DNA from: Nereocystis luetkeana
Lineage: Eukaryota > Sar > Phaeophyceae > Laminariales > Laminariaceae
DNA length: 64,000 nucleotides
Reading direction: 5' to 3'
NCBI GenBank assembly: GCA_031213475.1
Contig: JARUPZ010000021.1
Coordinates: 3,555,545-3,619,544, forward strand
In this document: piece by piece, positions 46,627 through 57,001 of the stretch
Position numbering within the stretch: position 1 is the stretch's first letter
Layout: each line of letters starts with the position of its first letter
Translations under genes and position numbers: made by a program
Notes under the pieces: model-generated
The model's input: the letters and a program-made list of their open reading frames with translations, nothing else
Databases searched by the model: none
Told to the model about the DNA's origin: nothing

Positions 46627-47460
46627 GATTTGGAGTGCTGTCTATTAATTGGAATTGTCCCGGCAATAGATTTGGTGCTGGGTATCAAATGGAATTGTCC
46701 CGACAATAGATTTGGGGTGCTGTCAATCAATTGAAAATGTCCCGACAATAGATTTGGGGTGCTGTCTATCAATTGTAGTTGTCCCGACAATAGATTTGGG
46801 GGGCTGTCTATCAATTGTAATTGCCCCGACAATAGTTTTGGGGTGCTGTCTATTAAGTGGAATTGTCCCGCCAATAGATTTGGGGTGCTGTCTATTGTCC
46901 CGCCAATAGATTTGGGGTGCTATCTATTGTCCCGACAATAGTTTTGGGGTGCTATCTATCAAATGGAATTGTCGCGACAAGAGATGTGGGGTGCTGTCTA
47001 TTGAATGGAATTGACCCGCCAATAGATTTGGGGTGCTGTCTATTAATTGGAATTGTCCCGGCAATAGATTAATTGTCCCGACAATAGATTTTGGGTGCTG
47101 TCTATCGAATGGAATTGGACGGGCAATAGGTTTGGGGTGCTGTCTATCAATTGGAATTGTCCCGCCAATAGATTTGGGGTGCCGTCTACCAATTGTAATT
47201 GTTCCGCCAATAGCTTTGGGGTGCCGTCTATTAAATGGAATTGTCCCGCCAATAGATTTGGGGTACTCTCTATTAAATGGAATTATCCCGGCAATAGATT
47301 TGGGGTGCCGTCTATTAAATGGAATTGCCCCGCTTATAGGTTTGGCCGTCTATTAAATGGAATAGTCCCGGCAATAGATTTGGGGTGCTGTCTATCAAAT
47401 GAAATTGTCCCTACAATAGATTTGGGGTGCTGTCTATCAAAGGCAATTGGACGGGCAATC
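46626..47460 (+). repeat. 42-bp minisatellite, right part (~19 units)
   Basis: Tandem units of GATTTGGGGTGCTGTCTAT and (C/T)AAATGGAATTGTCCCGACAATA, 38-48 bp each, with variants. It continues the array found at 40095-40278 on the other side of the LINE. Open frames through it are repetitive shadows. Confidence 0.9.
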
Positions 47461-48215
47461 CACCCGGTCGGTCGACAGCCGCCATCCTGATCAGCGGCTG
47501 CCTTGCTATGATGACCTCCTCGACATTGAGATCTCGGAACACCGTGCAACGGGACGGTTTATGGCATGGGACCTCGCCTTGGTATGACGAGCTCCTCGAT
47601 AAATCTCCAAGAACGGTTCATGGAATGGGGCCTCTCGCCCATGGCAGTCCCATCCCACCCCATCCGACCCATCGATAATAAGCCGACATCCTGATTAGTC
47701 GCTGCAGTGCTGTGCGTGAGCGCCTCGAGTAGAGTCGCACAATGCGCGAAAAAAAGTGCATTTCGTGGCATGAGGCCTGTCCCATCGCCGTCCCATCCAA
47801 GCCCACCCTGCCCATCGATAGCCACCATCCTGACCGAGCTGCCCCATTGTTTGTGATGAGTCCCTCGATAGAGCGGGAAACACCGCACAAATTTGCACTT
47901 CCGTTTATTTTTCATGTTTCTCGTCCCATTTATTAATTTTACACCCACTTATTTTCTCTCCCTCCTAGTCGTTAACTCAGATCCGGGGTCACATAGCAGG
48001 TTCTCTCCTCCCCCCCCCCCCTCCCCACCACGGCTCTTGCCTTGGGAGGCATTTTTATCGCGAGAAGACGTCAGCTCTTCCTTCCCTCGTCGACTGGTGT
48101 CTAATTGCACACCACGCCAAAAAAAAAAATCAGTTCGGGGCGTGGGGCCTCTCCCGTCCCAATCCCATCGACAGCTATCATCCTGGCCAAGCCGCACATT
48201 ATCCTTCCAACTGAT
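47461..48215. repeat. Degenerate repeats around a GGCCTCTCGCCCATGG-type unit, with a SINE fragment
   Basis: Segments with ATGGGGCCTCTCGCCC, CCCATCCCACCCCATC and GCCACCATCCTGA recur at about 47470, 47560-47690, 47770-47840 and 48137-48200. A diverged subfamily-B SINE (47915-48112, minus strand) separates the last two. No gene is recognised. Confidence 0.45.
47915..48112 (-). mobile_element. SINE fragment (subfamily B, diverged)
   Basis: GTTAACTCAGATCCGGGGTC, a C run, and TTTTTATCGCGAGAAGACGT match the SINE at 60680-61027 in the same orientation. The tRNA-like head is absent. Confidence 0.6.
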
Positions 48216-48589
48216 TGTCGTCGAAAAAGAGGGTTTCCAAAACATGGATTGGCGTCGAAGCAAAGGAGGGGGGGGGAAGGGGGCGTCGAGGAAAGGGAGG
48301 GGGGGAGACGGGCGTCGATGAAACGGAGAGAGAGGGGGGGGGGGGGGGGCAGAGGATGAAATCACGTAGGGACGTTTTAGGTCAGGACTACCATAATGGC
48401 GGCGAGGCAGCGTCGTGCACTGCTGTATGCGTAGCGTGCGCTGCATGCAAAGATATTCTTCAGGCGCCGCGCTTCCAAAACTTTCCGTGTGCGGCTTGGC
48501 CTATACGGCATCTTCATTAAGCCTACCAGGGGGTACAGGCGAGCCTATTTTTCCTGGCTCATTTATCCGCCGCCGAACGTGTGCAAGAG

Positions 48590-48860
48590 CGCGAGTTGGG
48601 GCAAAATTCGATGCACACCGACGACCAGTGGGAGTGCTGCCTGCACCCTCGCATGCGCGACGAAATATTAAGGCAAGTACCGGGGGGGGGGGGCGGGGGG
48701 GGGGGGGGGGGGAGGGACGCCGAGACACACCTGTGTGACCACGGCTTATTGTTCAGAAACCCGCTGCGGGCAAAGCTTCCTATGGTGATGTTGATACGAG
48801 TTATAGCTGGAAAGTAAAAGTGATGGACGTATGTGAACACATGAAAAATAAAATAAAAAA
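48590..48860 (+). mobile_element. 5'-truncated SINE (subfamily A)
   Basis: AAAATTCGATGCACACCGAC, AAGGCAAGTACCGG, a long G run (48681-48712), CTGTGTGACCACGGCTTATT and GCTGGAAAGTAAAAGTGATG follow the order of the full SINE at 49788-50161. It ends in A runs near 48845-48865. Confidence 0.6.
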
Positions 48861-48965
48861 CAAGAATGAAAATCGTCCATGGGGTTTTTGGGTGAAGTTG
48901 TAACCCCTTTAGCCCTGCACTCTCATTGTGTGGACAACTGGGGACAAAATACTTGGGATTAGAGC

Positions 48966-49074
48966 TACTACGGGGGACCATAGTTAATAGGGCATATGGT
49001 TTACATAAAAACCTATATATTTAACGATTTTTACAGACAATATTTGGTCCTATTAACTATGGCCCCCCGTAATA
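48966..49074. mobile_element. 109-bp hairpin MITE (TATTACGGGGG family), copy 5
   Basis: The ends TACTACGGGGGACCATAG and TATGGCCCCCCGTAATA each carry one change but remain complementary. The length is exactly 109 bp. Confidence 0.8.
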
Positions 49075-49787
49075 GATACATGTTTCTGGACAGTGCAGCA
49101 CTAAAAGGGTTGCGAGCTGCTCACCCCCAACAGGAGCCTCATACGAAACATTCGGCACACTCCTCCCTTCTCCCTCTACTAATAGCATGCCGCCAAAAGG
49201 ATCGCGTCAAGAGCAGTGGAGCGAAATAAAAAAGGGTTTCAACTTCATGCTCGAGGCGTGTGACGTGTGTCGGCACGTAGGTGGGCATAAAAAAAAACTG
49301 AACAAAAACAGATTTTTCAAGCCCGCTTCCGCGGCGTGTGCAATCAAAAATCGGGCATTCCAAAAACTAACAGAAAAAAAGTCCCCGAGTCATCACATCA
49401 TGCTCGGGACGAGAGCAATCGAGCTACCAATTAAATTAAACCCTCTCTCCCGCGACTCCTCCTTCCGACCACGCACGCTGTACATATATACGATAAATCG
49501 AGGGGTGTGCGTGCGCAAACTTGTTTTCTGGGGCTCCTTCCTGACCCGAGGAGCTACCTCACCCCCCGAAACTGACTTTTGCGAAAAAAAAACGAGAGCG
49601 TGCTGCGCAGCCCGATGGCCTGCTATTAGCTACCAGGGTATATATATAACGAAAAAAGCAGACCACTCCGTCCCTATACACAAGGAAAAATTGTATATTA
49701 ATCTTCAATCCATAAGTTTCTTCAATTTTCGGACAGAGTGATACAAAAATACATGCTACTACCACTGTACTACTACTCTTCCAACGG

Positions 49788-50161
49788 AGGCGTCCCCGGT
49801 GGCTTGGTAGGTGGTCCGCGTGCCTACCAAGATCAATTTCGTGGGTTCGAGTCTCACCGAGTGCATGCCTACTCGTAAGGGCTTTTTCTTGAATAAAAAT
49901 ATGACGAGCGGGGAGCGCGAGAGCTCGGAGTCTATGGGTTGCAAAACATTCGATGAAAATGGACGAAGCAGTGGGAATGCTGAATGAACCCTGTGCGCGG
50001 TAAAAACAAGGCACTTGCCGGTGGGGGGGGGGGAGAAGGGATGACACCTGTGCCCACTGGTTTGTCCAGAAGATTGCCGAGGGTAAAATCTCCAACCAGG
50101 TACGAACCAGGTACGAGTTAGGCTGGAGAGTAAAAGCCATGATTTAAAAAAAAAAAAAAAA
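49788..50161 (+). mobile_element. Full-length tRNA-derived SINE (subfamily A)
   Basis: The tRNA-like head (49788-49866) has GGTGGCTTGGTAGGTGG (A box) and GTGGGTTCGAGTCTCACC (B box with T-stem pairing). The body carries TCGATGAAAATGGACGAAGC and a G run. The tail is a run of A at 50145-50161. A second full copy lies at 35577-35911 on the other strand. It has no coding capacity. Confidence 0.8.
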
Positions 50162-50192
50162 CGACATGGGACATGTAGAGTACCTCGGTAAC

Positions 50193-50404
50193 ACCCCTTT
50201 CAGGAATTACTGCTTATTATGTGCAGTGCCGTTTTGGGGACAAACCAATCAACTTCTGAGCGGTTTATCCCCCAAACGGGGCCACTGCAGTTTTGTACTA
50301 AAATACTTGATTGACCCTTTAGTGGTGCACTGTGCAGAGGTCTACATTTTACTCTAATTCCAAGTAATTTGTCCCCACAACGGAAGTGCAGTACTAAAAA
50401 GGAT
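50193..50404. mobile_element. Two adjacent palindromic elements (CCCTTTTAG family)
   Basis: 50193-50305 has CCGTTTTGGGGACAAACC against TTTATCCCCCAAACGGGG. 50313-50404 has TTGACCCTTTAG against GCAGTACTAAAAAGGA, with a TTTGTCCCC inner arm. Two adjacent copies also occur at 751-1036. Confidence 0.5.
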
Positions 50405-50409
50405 TGAGG

Positions 50410-52150
50410 AGCACACCACTCCCCCCCCCCCCCCCGCCGGCAGTCAGAAAATTATTTTGACCAAAAACGAAAAAAAAACTAACCCCACGTGTGATACTAG
50501 TAGTTGTGTTCGTGAGATTTTCCGTGTTCCTACGAGCACTTTTTGGCGGAACCCTAAGAAGTCGACACGGGAAGCCCGGTCAAAGACATTTGTCGAGGTC
50601 CAGGCGCGATCCGTGCTCTGAAGGGTGTGCCAAGCCCATAAAGTTTTGTTCGGCCGGAGTGGATCATATGATTTCCCTGGTTTCAGTGCGAGAGGCCTTG
50701 TTTTGTACGTACGTATCAGTAAAATGTCGCCAGCTTTTTTCCCTTTCACGAAAACACAGCCCAGACATGTGCCTGGTAGACGGCAGGCAACAGGCAGAGA
50801 GCACAACCCTACAACGCTGCAGCGCACAAGCACCAGCAGGCAGCACCGTGCGTGTGACACACCCACCTGCGCTGTACTGATATGGCTGGCTGTGTTTAGC
50901 GGAGCCTGCGGGCCGTAATCCACCGTCTACCTATATTTGCCTCTGTGTGTGACAGACCCACGCACACAGGACGGAAATGTAAGGATCGTTTGGATCAGAT
51001 ATGAGTATCTCAAGTGTTCTTATATCTCCGAAGTTTTGTGTTTCTTGGCCGAGGCGCACCCAAGAAATCTAGACATGAGACAACATGCACATGGCACAAA
51101 CAACGATACAACTCCGCATAGCAGCACAAGCAACAGCGGGCCATACCACGCTCGTGTCGCAGGTAAACGGTTTATTGCTATGGCTAGTTGCTTCATCGGA
51201 GGCTAAGGCCCGTCATCCGTCATCTTCATCTCTCTCTTTCTACTGCTACTGGTGTGAATGCGTGTGCGGTGTGTCGTACGCGCCGCGAAAAGTAACATCA
51301 GGTACTACGGGTCTTTGTGAATACAGGAAGGGCCCATCTTAACGAGAAGCCTTTTTTCATGATACTTCTCCGCCCATATTTTTTTCGTTTGATTCGATTT
51401 GCATCTGATTGGTCGAAAAGTGGATCACCAAGCAGGCATTTTGACACTTGATCCATTCGAATAAATAAATAAAAAACTAGTTCGTCGAGAATTCTTTTGG
51501 GAATTATTTTGCTCTTCGTGTTATTCAATTTGAGGAGTTCGTCCAACTCGACGTGGCATGTTCCTAAAACCGAAGCAAACCACTTAATCTTGAGCCCCAT
51601 CGTTGACTACTTGACAGGTGAGATCCGCTATTCCCGAGAGACAGGGCCACCGGAGCAGCCGCAACGCATGGTCCGACGGCCCCTGGCCCAGAGTGGACCA
51701 TCTGCGGCGCCTCAAAATATTACAACGCCGTCGCAAACCCAGTTTTTCATCCCTTTTTGCCTCGCAAACCGCACTACAGTAGCACCGACCAGGTCACGAC
51801 TTCGCTCAGAAGTTGGATCGCTGTACCCCCGTCGCTGCTGCCTGAGTGGGGCTTCGGGGCTGCGCCAGCTACCCAAGACGTCCCAAGAGCGATAGCCTCT
51901 TCGGTGGTGCCTGCAGAAACAACCGCCCGCTGCCTGCGTCGCCCCGGGGAGGACGCGGGCTGTGGCTCGCCTCGTTGGTTGCCTTCTGGTTTTCGATAAC
52001 CCTTGTGCGTTATTCGGTTTTTTTTTTCAAATACGCTATTCCTCGATAGGGGACCCAAAGGCGTTTTTTTCACGAAATTCTGTTAACATCAAATCGTACC
52101 CTGGTCTTTTTTTCCTATTCGATTATCATGAAAGAGGTTTCTTGTTAATT
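50410..52150. other. No gene recognised
   Basis: A C run at 50421-50435 is followed by sequence with several 60-160-residue frames on both strands, none with a domain I recognise. CAGCAG-type short repeats occur around 51115-51140. Confidence 0.4.
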
Positions 52151-52159
52151 TTAAGACGG

Positions 52160-52235
52160 GCCCTAAAGTGGTCACGATGCCTGATTTAGGACTTGAATGG
52201 CGCGAGTTCGATCCTCACAGAGATCTTGCCTCTTT
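52160..52235 (+). tRNA. tRNA-like sequence, probably a SINE head or pseudogene
   Basis: AAGACGGGCCCTAAAGTGG to AGAGATCTT is about 75 nt. A weak AAGA/TCTT acceptor pairing, an A-box-like TAAAGTGGTCAC and a B-box-like GCGAGTTCGATCC are visible. A T run follows as a pol III terminator would. The T stem has a mismatch and no clean anticodon arm can be drawn, so it is unlikely to be a working tRNA. Confidence 0.35.
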
Positions 52236-52239
52236 TTTT

Positions 52240-53085
52240 TCTTTCTTTTTTTTTCCAACTTTTTTTTTGTGTATATATAACACGTGCGTAACCCAACCCA
52301 GACACCACAGACGGCACACAGAATATGAGCAGTGCAGGGCGCGTGCTACAACCAGCTGGCTGTGGCGCTATACACGTCTGCCGCCCGCCAGCAAAGCAGG
52401 AAGCATTGCGCGATCTGCGGTAGTTTCTCCGCGCTGTATTTGCTGTGGCTTCCTATTATTAATAATACGTACCTGGTAGATGTTTTTTTATCGGACCCTG
52501 CGATCTGTAATGCTGGGGGTCCTGCTGTTGTACGATACATGCATGCTGCCACAGGCATAACTCTGCTGCTGCTGCTGCTGCTCCTCCTGCAGTACGATTT
52601 TTGTGGGCAGCAGAGTGTGGTCGAGATTCCCAGCCCCGCCCCCGGTGCCTCATTTTCTATCTCAGTAAACAGTATCTCACTCGTACACAAGCAGTGCTGT
52701 TGTGTGCAGTGGGTGTGGGGTGTGTGCCGTGGGTGTGCGGTGTGTGCCGTGTGTCACGCGTGGAGCGCTTCCAAAGTTTTTTTTTGCCGGTAATCCTCGA
52801 GTTTTTTTTTTTTGATGCGGGAGAGGCCTTCTGCGCCGTGAGCGACACAACAAAACATGCATCAACACACCGACAAATACGACACCTGTACAACTGCTGT
52901 TGAGTGGGATTTTCAAGAAACATCTATAGAGCGATTCAGCCAACAGTATGAATAACAGTTCCACACCTTTTTTTTTTCCAGGTTATGATTCGTCCCAAAA
53001 ATGCCGGTGCAGCTCAAAAAGGGTCTTCTGCGGTACGTTTATGTGTACAGCGGTAATATGCGGATGTTTCGTATAGTAACGTCGT
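52240..53085. other. No gene recognised; CTG/CTC and GTGTG tracts
   Basis: A CTGCTGCTGCTGCTGCTCCT run near 52564-52590 and GGTGTGTGCCGTGGGTGTG-type repeats near 52710-52755. Frames are short and unrecognised. It lies 3' of the PYM gene. Confidence 0.4.
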
Positions 53086-53087
53086 AC

Positions 53088-53196
53088 TATTACGGGGGAC
53101 CATAGTTAATAGGACCAACTACTGTTAGTAAAAATGGTTAAACATATAGGATTTTATGGATACCATAGGTCCTATTAACTATGGTCCCCCGTAATA
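53088..53196. mobile_element. 109-bp hairpin MITE (TATTACGGGGG family), copy 6
   Basis: Both ends are intact (TATTACGGGGGACCATAG and CTATGGTCCCCCGTAATA), with the interior inverted relative to copy 1. It lies within 70 bp of the PYM stop codon and so probably in the 3' untranslated region or just beyond. Confidence 0.85.
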
Positions 53197-53263
53197 TTTG
53201 TATCACGCGTGTGATACAGAATAAGACGCTGTATCGTGCTCAACTCCTTCTTGGGCCTCTCCC

Positions 53264-53473
53264 CTAGGCCCGTCCCGGACGGGGAACCCTGTACAAATTA
53301 CAGCAGCGCGTGTCCGACGCTCGCAAGCACGCACGCACCTCCTTAAGCTCGGCCAACAAGGCCGGCTTCCTCGCCAGCTTCTGTCGCTGCTCCTCCGTGG
53401 GAACCACGCCCCCCCCCGCGACCTTCGCTTCCAACTCCTCCACCTGTCGAATCTTCTTGTTCAGCGCCTTTAT
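53264..53473 (-). CDS. PYM1: PYM exon 3 (C-terminal coiled-coil region)
   Basis: An acceptor TGAATGATTTCAG precedes ATAAAGGCG at 53473. The exon encodes IKALNKKIRQVEELEAKVAG followed by EEQRQKLARKPALLAELKE, the conserved basic amphipathic helix pair at the PYM C terminus, associated with ribosome or 40S binding in characterised homologues. It is in phase 0 with exon 2. After AELKE the frame continues for 24 unfamiliar residues to TAG at 53264-53266. A GAG|GTGCGT donor at 53338 could instead lead to a short last exon, so the extreme C terminus is uncertain. No strongly acidic or membrane segments are present. Confidence 0.85.
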   Translation of the reverse strand: MKALNKKIRQVEELEAKVAGGGVVPTEEQRQKLARKPALLAELKEVRACLRASDTRCCNLYRVPRPGRA

Positions 53474-53565
53474 CTGAAATCATTCAGGCACCGGTGGCGG
53501 AGTCGGCGGAGGTATATTTATATATATACTTCGAAGTATATGTTTTAAAACATACGCGAGAGCAG

Positions 53566-53674
53566 TATTACGGGGGACCATAGTTAACAGGACCTATGGT
53601 ACACATAAAAACCTATATGTTTAACCATTTTTACTAACAATATTTGGTCCTGTTAACTATGGCCCCCCGTAATA
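53566..53674. mobile_element. 109-bp hairpin MITE (TATTACGGGGG family), copy 7
   Basis: The left end is intact; the right end reads GGCCCCCCGTAATA. The orientation matches copy 1. It lies in PYM intron 2. Confidence 0.85.
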
Positions 53675-53940
53675 GTAGATGGGCATTTGTAAAGACAACA
53701 AGTATGGCTATCACTGTCATGGCGGAGTATGTCGGAGGCGTTCCGCAATCGGGGAAGGGGTAGCAAATCTAGACGCAAAATATTGACGGGGGAGCTCTCC
53801 AACACGAAGTCGAGGGTTTTTGCTATATTATTGATCGACTTATTACAACTTTTTTTTTTTCAAGTGTTACGTGAAACCTAAAAAATCAGCTGTTTTTTTT
53901 TCTCGTGTTTTTGGGTGAGGCTCGTACAAAAAGCTCCTGG

Positions 53941-54023
53941 AGCTTTTAGGGACTCCAGCAGTCCCGTTTGGGGGACAAAACAGTCAAGGTACCAAAACGG
54001 GACTGCGGTGGTCCTAAAAAGGG
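53941..54023. mobile_element. Palindromic MITE (CCCTTTTAG family)
   Basis: GCTTTTAGGGACTCCAGCAG and GCGGTGGTCCTAAAAAGGGC form inverted ends around GTCCCGTTTGGGGGACAAA. It lies in PYM intron 2. Confidence 0.55.
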
Positions 54024-54879
54024 CCACCAAGGGGTGGTGACCCTCAGAAAGTTACGGCGGCACCCTGTACCATAGCACGCTTCGTCAGGAAGAGACGCAG
54101 GAGGGGGGGGGGGGGGGGGGTCATGTGCTCAGCGAACCGAGGTCGGGGGAGGGGGGGGCGAAAGGGGACAAGTGTTCGGCGACCCCGGGTCGGCGTCTGA
54201 ACGACAGTACTGTTGAAGCCTCCAGAGTTCTGGTAAACCCTCAAGGAGAGCTATTTCTGGTTTTCGGAAACCGACACAGCGACATTTGTTTGCGAGCCCG
54301 AAAGGGAGACCGAAAACACCAAAGTGTGCTGGTATGAGGTTGCATGGCAGTAGGACGCGAAAGCTTGCAGGCTTGCATGCATGCAACATGCACGCGCTAT
54401 TGCATCCGGCTTGCACCCCCCACCGGCATGCAAGCAGCTCGAACGCCCTTGCGTCCAACTTGCATGCACTTGATTGAGTTGAAACAATCGAACAGTAGTG
54501 TACTGGTATGTGATTCCTGAAGCTACGATGACGATGATTACGGCGATGAACCTCCGAGGAAGAAGGCGATCAACCTCCAATGACTATTACGGTGATGTAG
54601 ATCGACCCTCCGATCGAGATAGTGATCATGATCGACTCCCAGCCATGCTGGTGATGGGTGACGATTCTGGTGACCCTATATACGATGCTGTCGGTGAACT
54701 TCTGCCAACCATGCTGGAAAGGTATTCTCCCTAACTGCCGCACGTGTGAGGCCCAAGCTCACACCGCTACGAGGCCGCTGCAACCCGCGCCGCGCAGATC
54801 GCATCGCTCGGGGTTAACGGGTTGATCGGGTTTAGGGGAACGGGCGTCATTTATCGCCTCCGCTTTGTGAACGGCCGCC

Positions 54880-55240
54880 AGTGATGACGATGGTGGTGAT
54901 GACGATGATGATGAGGAGGAGGACGATGATGATGACGACGATGGTAACGATGATTGTGACGATGATGAGGATGGCGATCACGGTGGTGATGATGATGGTG
55001 ATGACGATTGTGGCGATGATGGTGACGATGACGACGCTGATTTTGCTGCTGATGAGGACTGTGACGATGACTATCATGATGACATCAGTGACGATCATGG
55101 TGGCGAGGATGATGATGATGACGATGATGATGATGACGATGATGATGATGACGATGATGATGATGATGATGAGGATTGAGAATATGATGATGATGATGAT
55201 GATGGTGGTGAGGATGGTGAGGATGATGATGGTGTTCTCA
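54880..55240. repeat. Imperfect (GAT)n trinucleotide tract
   Basis: GATGATGACGATGATG-type sequence over ~360 bp. It reads as Met/Thr, Asp or Asp/Glu strings depending on frame. It is inside PYM intron 2, so I treat it as a microsatellite. Confidence 0.8.
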
Positions 55241-55539
55241 CATTAGCTTACCTCACTGAAATCTAGCCCGTGGTCACAAATCAAGCGAAACAAACGCCCC
55301 GACGGGATAAAAACAAGCAACGGTATGAAAAAACAAGCAACAGAGGTGCTAGCCCGGTCTGGATTTCATCCTTGGACAAGGGCGGCTTCCATACTGGTTT
55401 TTTTTCCCGTCATTTTCCCGCCCATATCAGCCCGAACTTCTTACCGTATAGCTCGTTTGTAAAGTATGAAAAGCTATGTCCTGCACTGTACAGTGTTGTG
55501 CAGCAGCAGCAAAACATTTTGGCTGGGCCACCTAGATAC

Positions 55540-55866
55540 CTTCTTGCTAGCCGTGTCCACCGGCCCCGACGTTTGCCCGGACCCTCCACCACCCTCTCCA
55601 TCCCGAGCCCCCCCTCCACCACCACCACCACCACCACCACCACCACCGCCAACGCCACCGCCTCCAGAAATGTTGAGATCCCCAAGCGCCCCCGCCACCA
55701 CCTCATCATCGTCGCGTGCGGCGGCCCTCTCCGCATTTTTCTTGGCCTTACGCGCGGCGGCCCTTGCTTGATTCTTCTTCTGCGCGGCGGTCAAAGGTTT
55801 CGTCGCGGCTGCTGCGGAGTCTGGAGCCGTACCTGGGGGGAGCCGGTTCGCCATGTGCTTTACGTG
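55540..55866 (-). CDS. PYM1: PYM exon 2 (central region)
   Basis: 109 codons between acceptor CACGGCAG (55867-55874) and donor AAG|GTATCT. The start HVKHMANRLPPG continues exon 1's RGTQ in phase 0, as the family pattern of a short linker and PPG motif predicts. KPLTAAQKKNQARAAARKAK is the basic KKN motif of PYM, and EVVAGALGDLNIS is a conserved acidic-hydrophobic tail of this region. A Gly run of ~20 residues (GGT/GGC repeats near 55610-55660) is lineage-specific and probably length-variable. The last residues DTASKK join IKALNKK of exon 3. The splice site lies only ~60 bp from a LINE's poly(C) tail. Confidence 0.82.
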
Positions 55867-55927
55867 CTGCCGTGGGGAACGGCGGCGGAGGTGGCGCGGG
55901 GAAGGGGGGGGGGAGAGGGGAGGGGGG

Positions 55928-56531
55928 TTACTCATTCGTTGCTTGCCTTAATCGGTTGACCATTGACCACGCATCCTTTTCGAGACGGAGCACGGTTCCT
56001 ACTTCAAATAGAGACACCTCCAACAGCAGTTGGGCGCGAATGACGCTGTTTCCGTATACCAGGTATGATATATAATATTTATGCGAATCTTATCCCCTTC
56101 CTGTTCCGCCGCCTGTCGCCACCATCTACCTCCTAGCATGTCGATCATTTTCTCGCTGCTATCTAGTGTGCCAAGCTCCTCCGTGTACCCTTCGTCTATT
56201 TCCACCATCTCTCTTCTAATATATCCCGTTCCTCCTTGTAAAAGTCCCATTCTCTTACTACGTAGACTCTACTCTCTATTGATTTGCCACACGGGGCACA
56301 TCTGTTCATCTACTTCCTCATCCCGGCTGCTAGTATAATATATATATATATATATATATTCTTTCTGGCAAGCCCATGTCCCCCGTACGAAACCGCAGCT
56401 GAAACGTTTTTGCGAAGCCCATTGGACTGTGCAAATACTTTTTCATTCCTATCCATTCGCTTAGCCCCCTGTACATCTCTCAAGTGTTTGCCCGATTTCA
56501 CCGGTTTCCTTAGCGCTACTTGTAGTATTTC
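55928..56531 (-). pseudogene. LINE fragment C (3' end, poly(C) tail)
   Basis: Minus-strand blocks match LINE B. A degenerate zinc-knuckle region (CAGATGTGCCCCGTGTGG) is followed by a segment encoding EKMIDMLGGRWWRQAAEQEG and an end of AATGAGTAACCCCC. It is truncated upstream, where it abuts the C run of the retroposon at 56532-56846. An AT dinucleotide run (56337-56360) interrupts it. Frames are broken. Confidence 0.75.
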
Positions 56532-56846
56532 GGGGGTGGGGGGGGGGGGTGTACTCGATCGGAGAGATGTACTCGATCTCATGCATGGCCGTAGCCGTAT
56601 GACCATAGACCCTCGCATCCCCACAATGCCGGGACGGAGCATGTCGGGTTTTCACCGACCAGGCAGACATTGCTTGCACCAAGCGCGAGGCGCCGTGAGG
56701 TGTCCGGCGAGTCGCATGAAGGGTGAGCTGCATCCTACTAAGAACCGCTTGTGAGGCGGACTTGCATATGGATGACAGCTTCAATGAGTTGATTTAATTT
56801 CCGGTGAAGGCAGTTCCAGAGACAGCAATGGGAGTATTATGTAACT
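56532..56846 (-). mobile_element. Poly(C)-tailed retroposon, copy 3
   Basis: On the minus strand it runs from GTTACATAATAC through CCGCCTCACAAGCGGTTC, GGTCGGTGAAAACCCGAC and CATGCATGAGATCGAGTAC to GAGTACACCCCCCC. It lies immediately upstream (5') of LINE fragment C, with the C run as the joint. Confidence 0.65.
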
Positions 56847-57001
56847 GCCTCTTGGGTGCCTTACCTTGAACGCTACGTGATACGATCATTCCCACTTGTG
56901 CCGTTCACCTCGCACAAGTGATCTAATTCGACAATCAGCTGTGGGCGACCGCCAAAAAAAAAGAAAAAAAAAAAAGGTGGGCGGGGGGGGGGGGGGGGGG
57001 G

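Larger units (their letters stand above)
53474..55539 (-). other. PYM intron 2 (2.07 kb)
   Basis: Donor AAG|GTATCT at 55539 and acceptor TTTCAG at 53474. It contains a 109-bp MITE (53566-53674), a palindromic element (53941-54023), a G run (54100-54120) and an imperfect GAT repeat (54880-55240). A frame at 54498-54734 has an acidic character but no support as an exon. Confidence 0.75.

Noticed and set aside
46626-47460. CRISPR-like array
   Set aside because: Units are contiguous and vary in place; there are no unique spacers, and the context is eukaryotic.
54847-55246. Met/Thr- or Ile/Val-rich frames over the GAT repeat
   Set aside because: Trinucleotide repeat inside PYM intron 2; frames are pure repeat translations.
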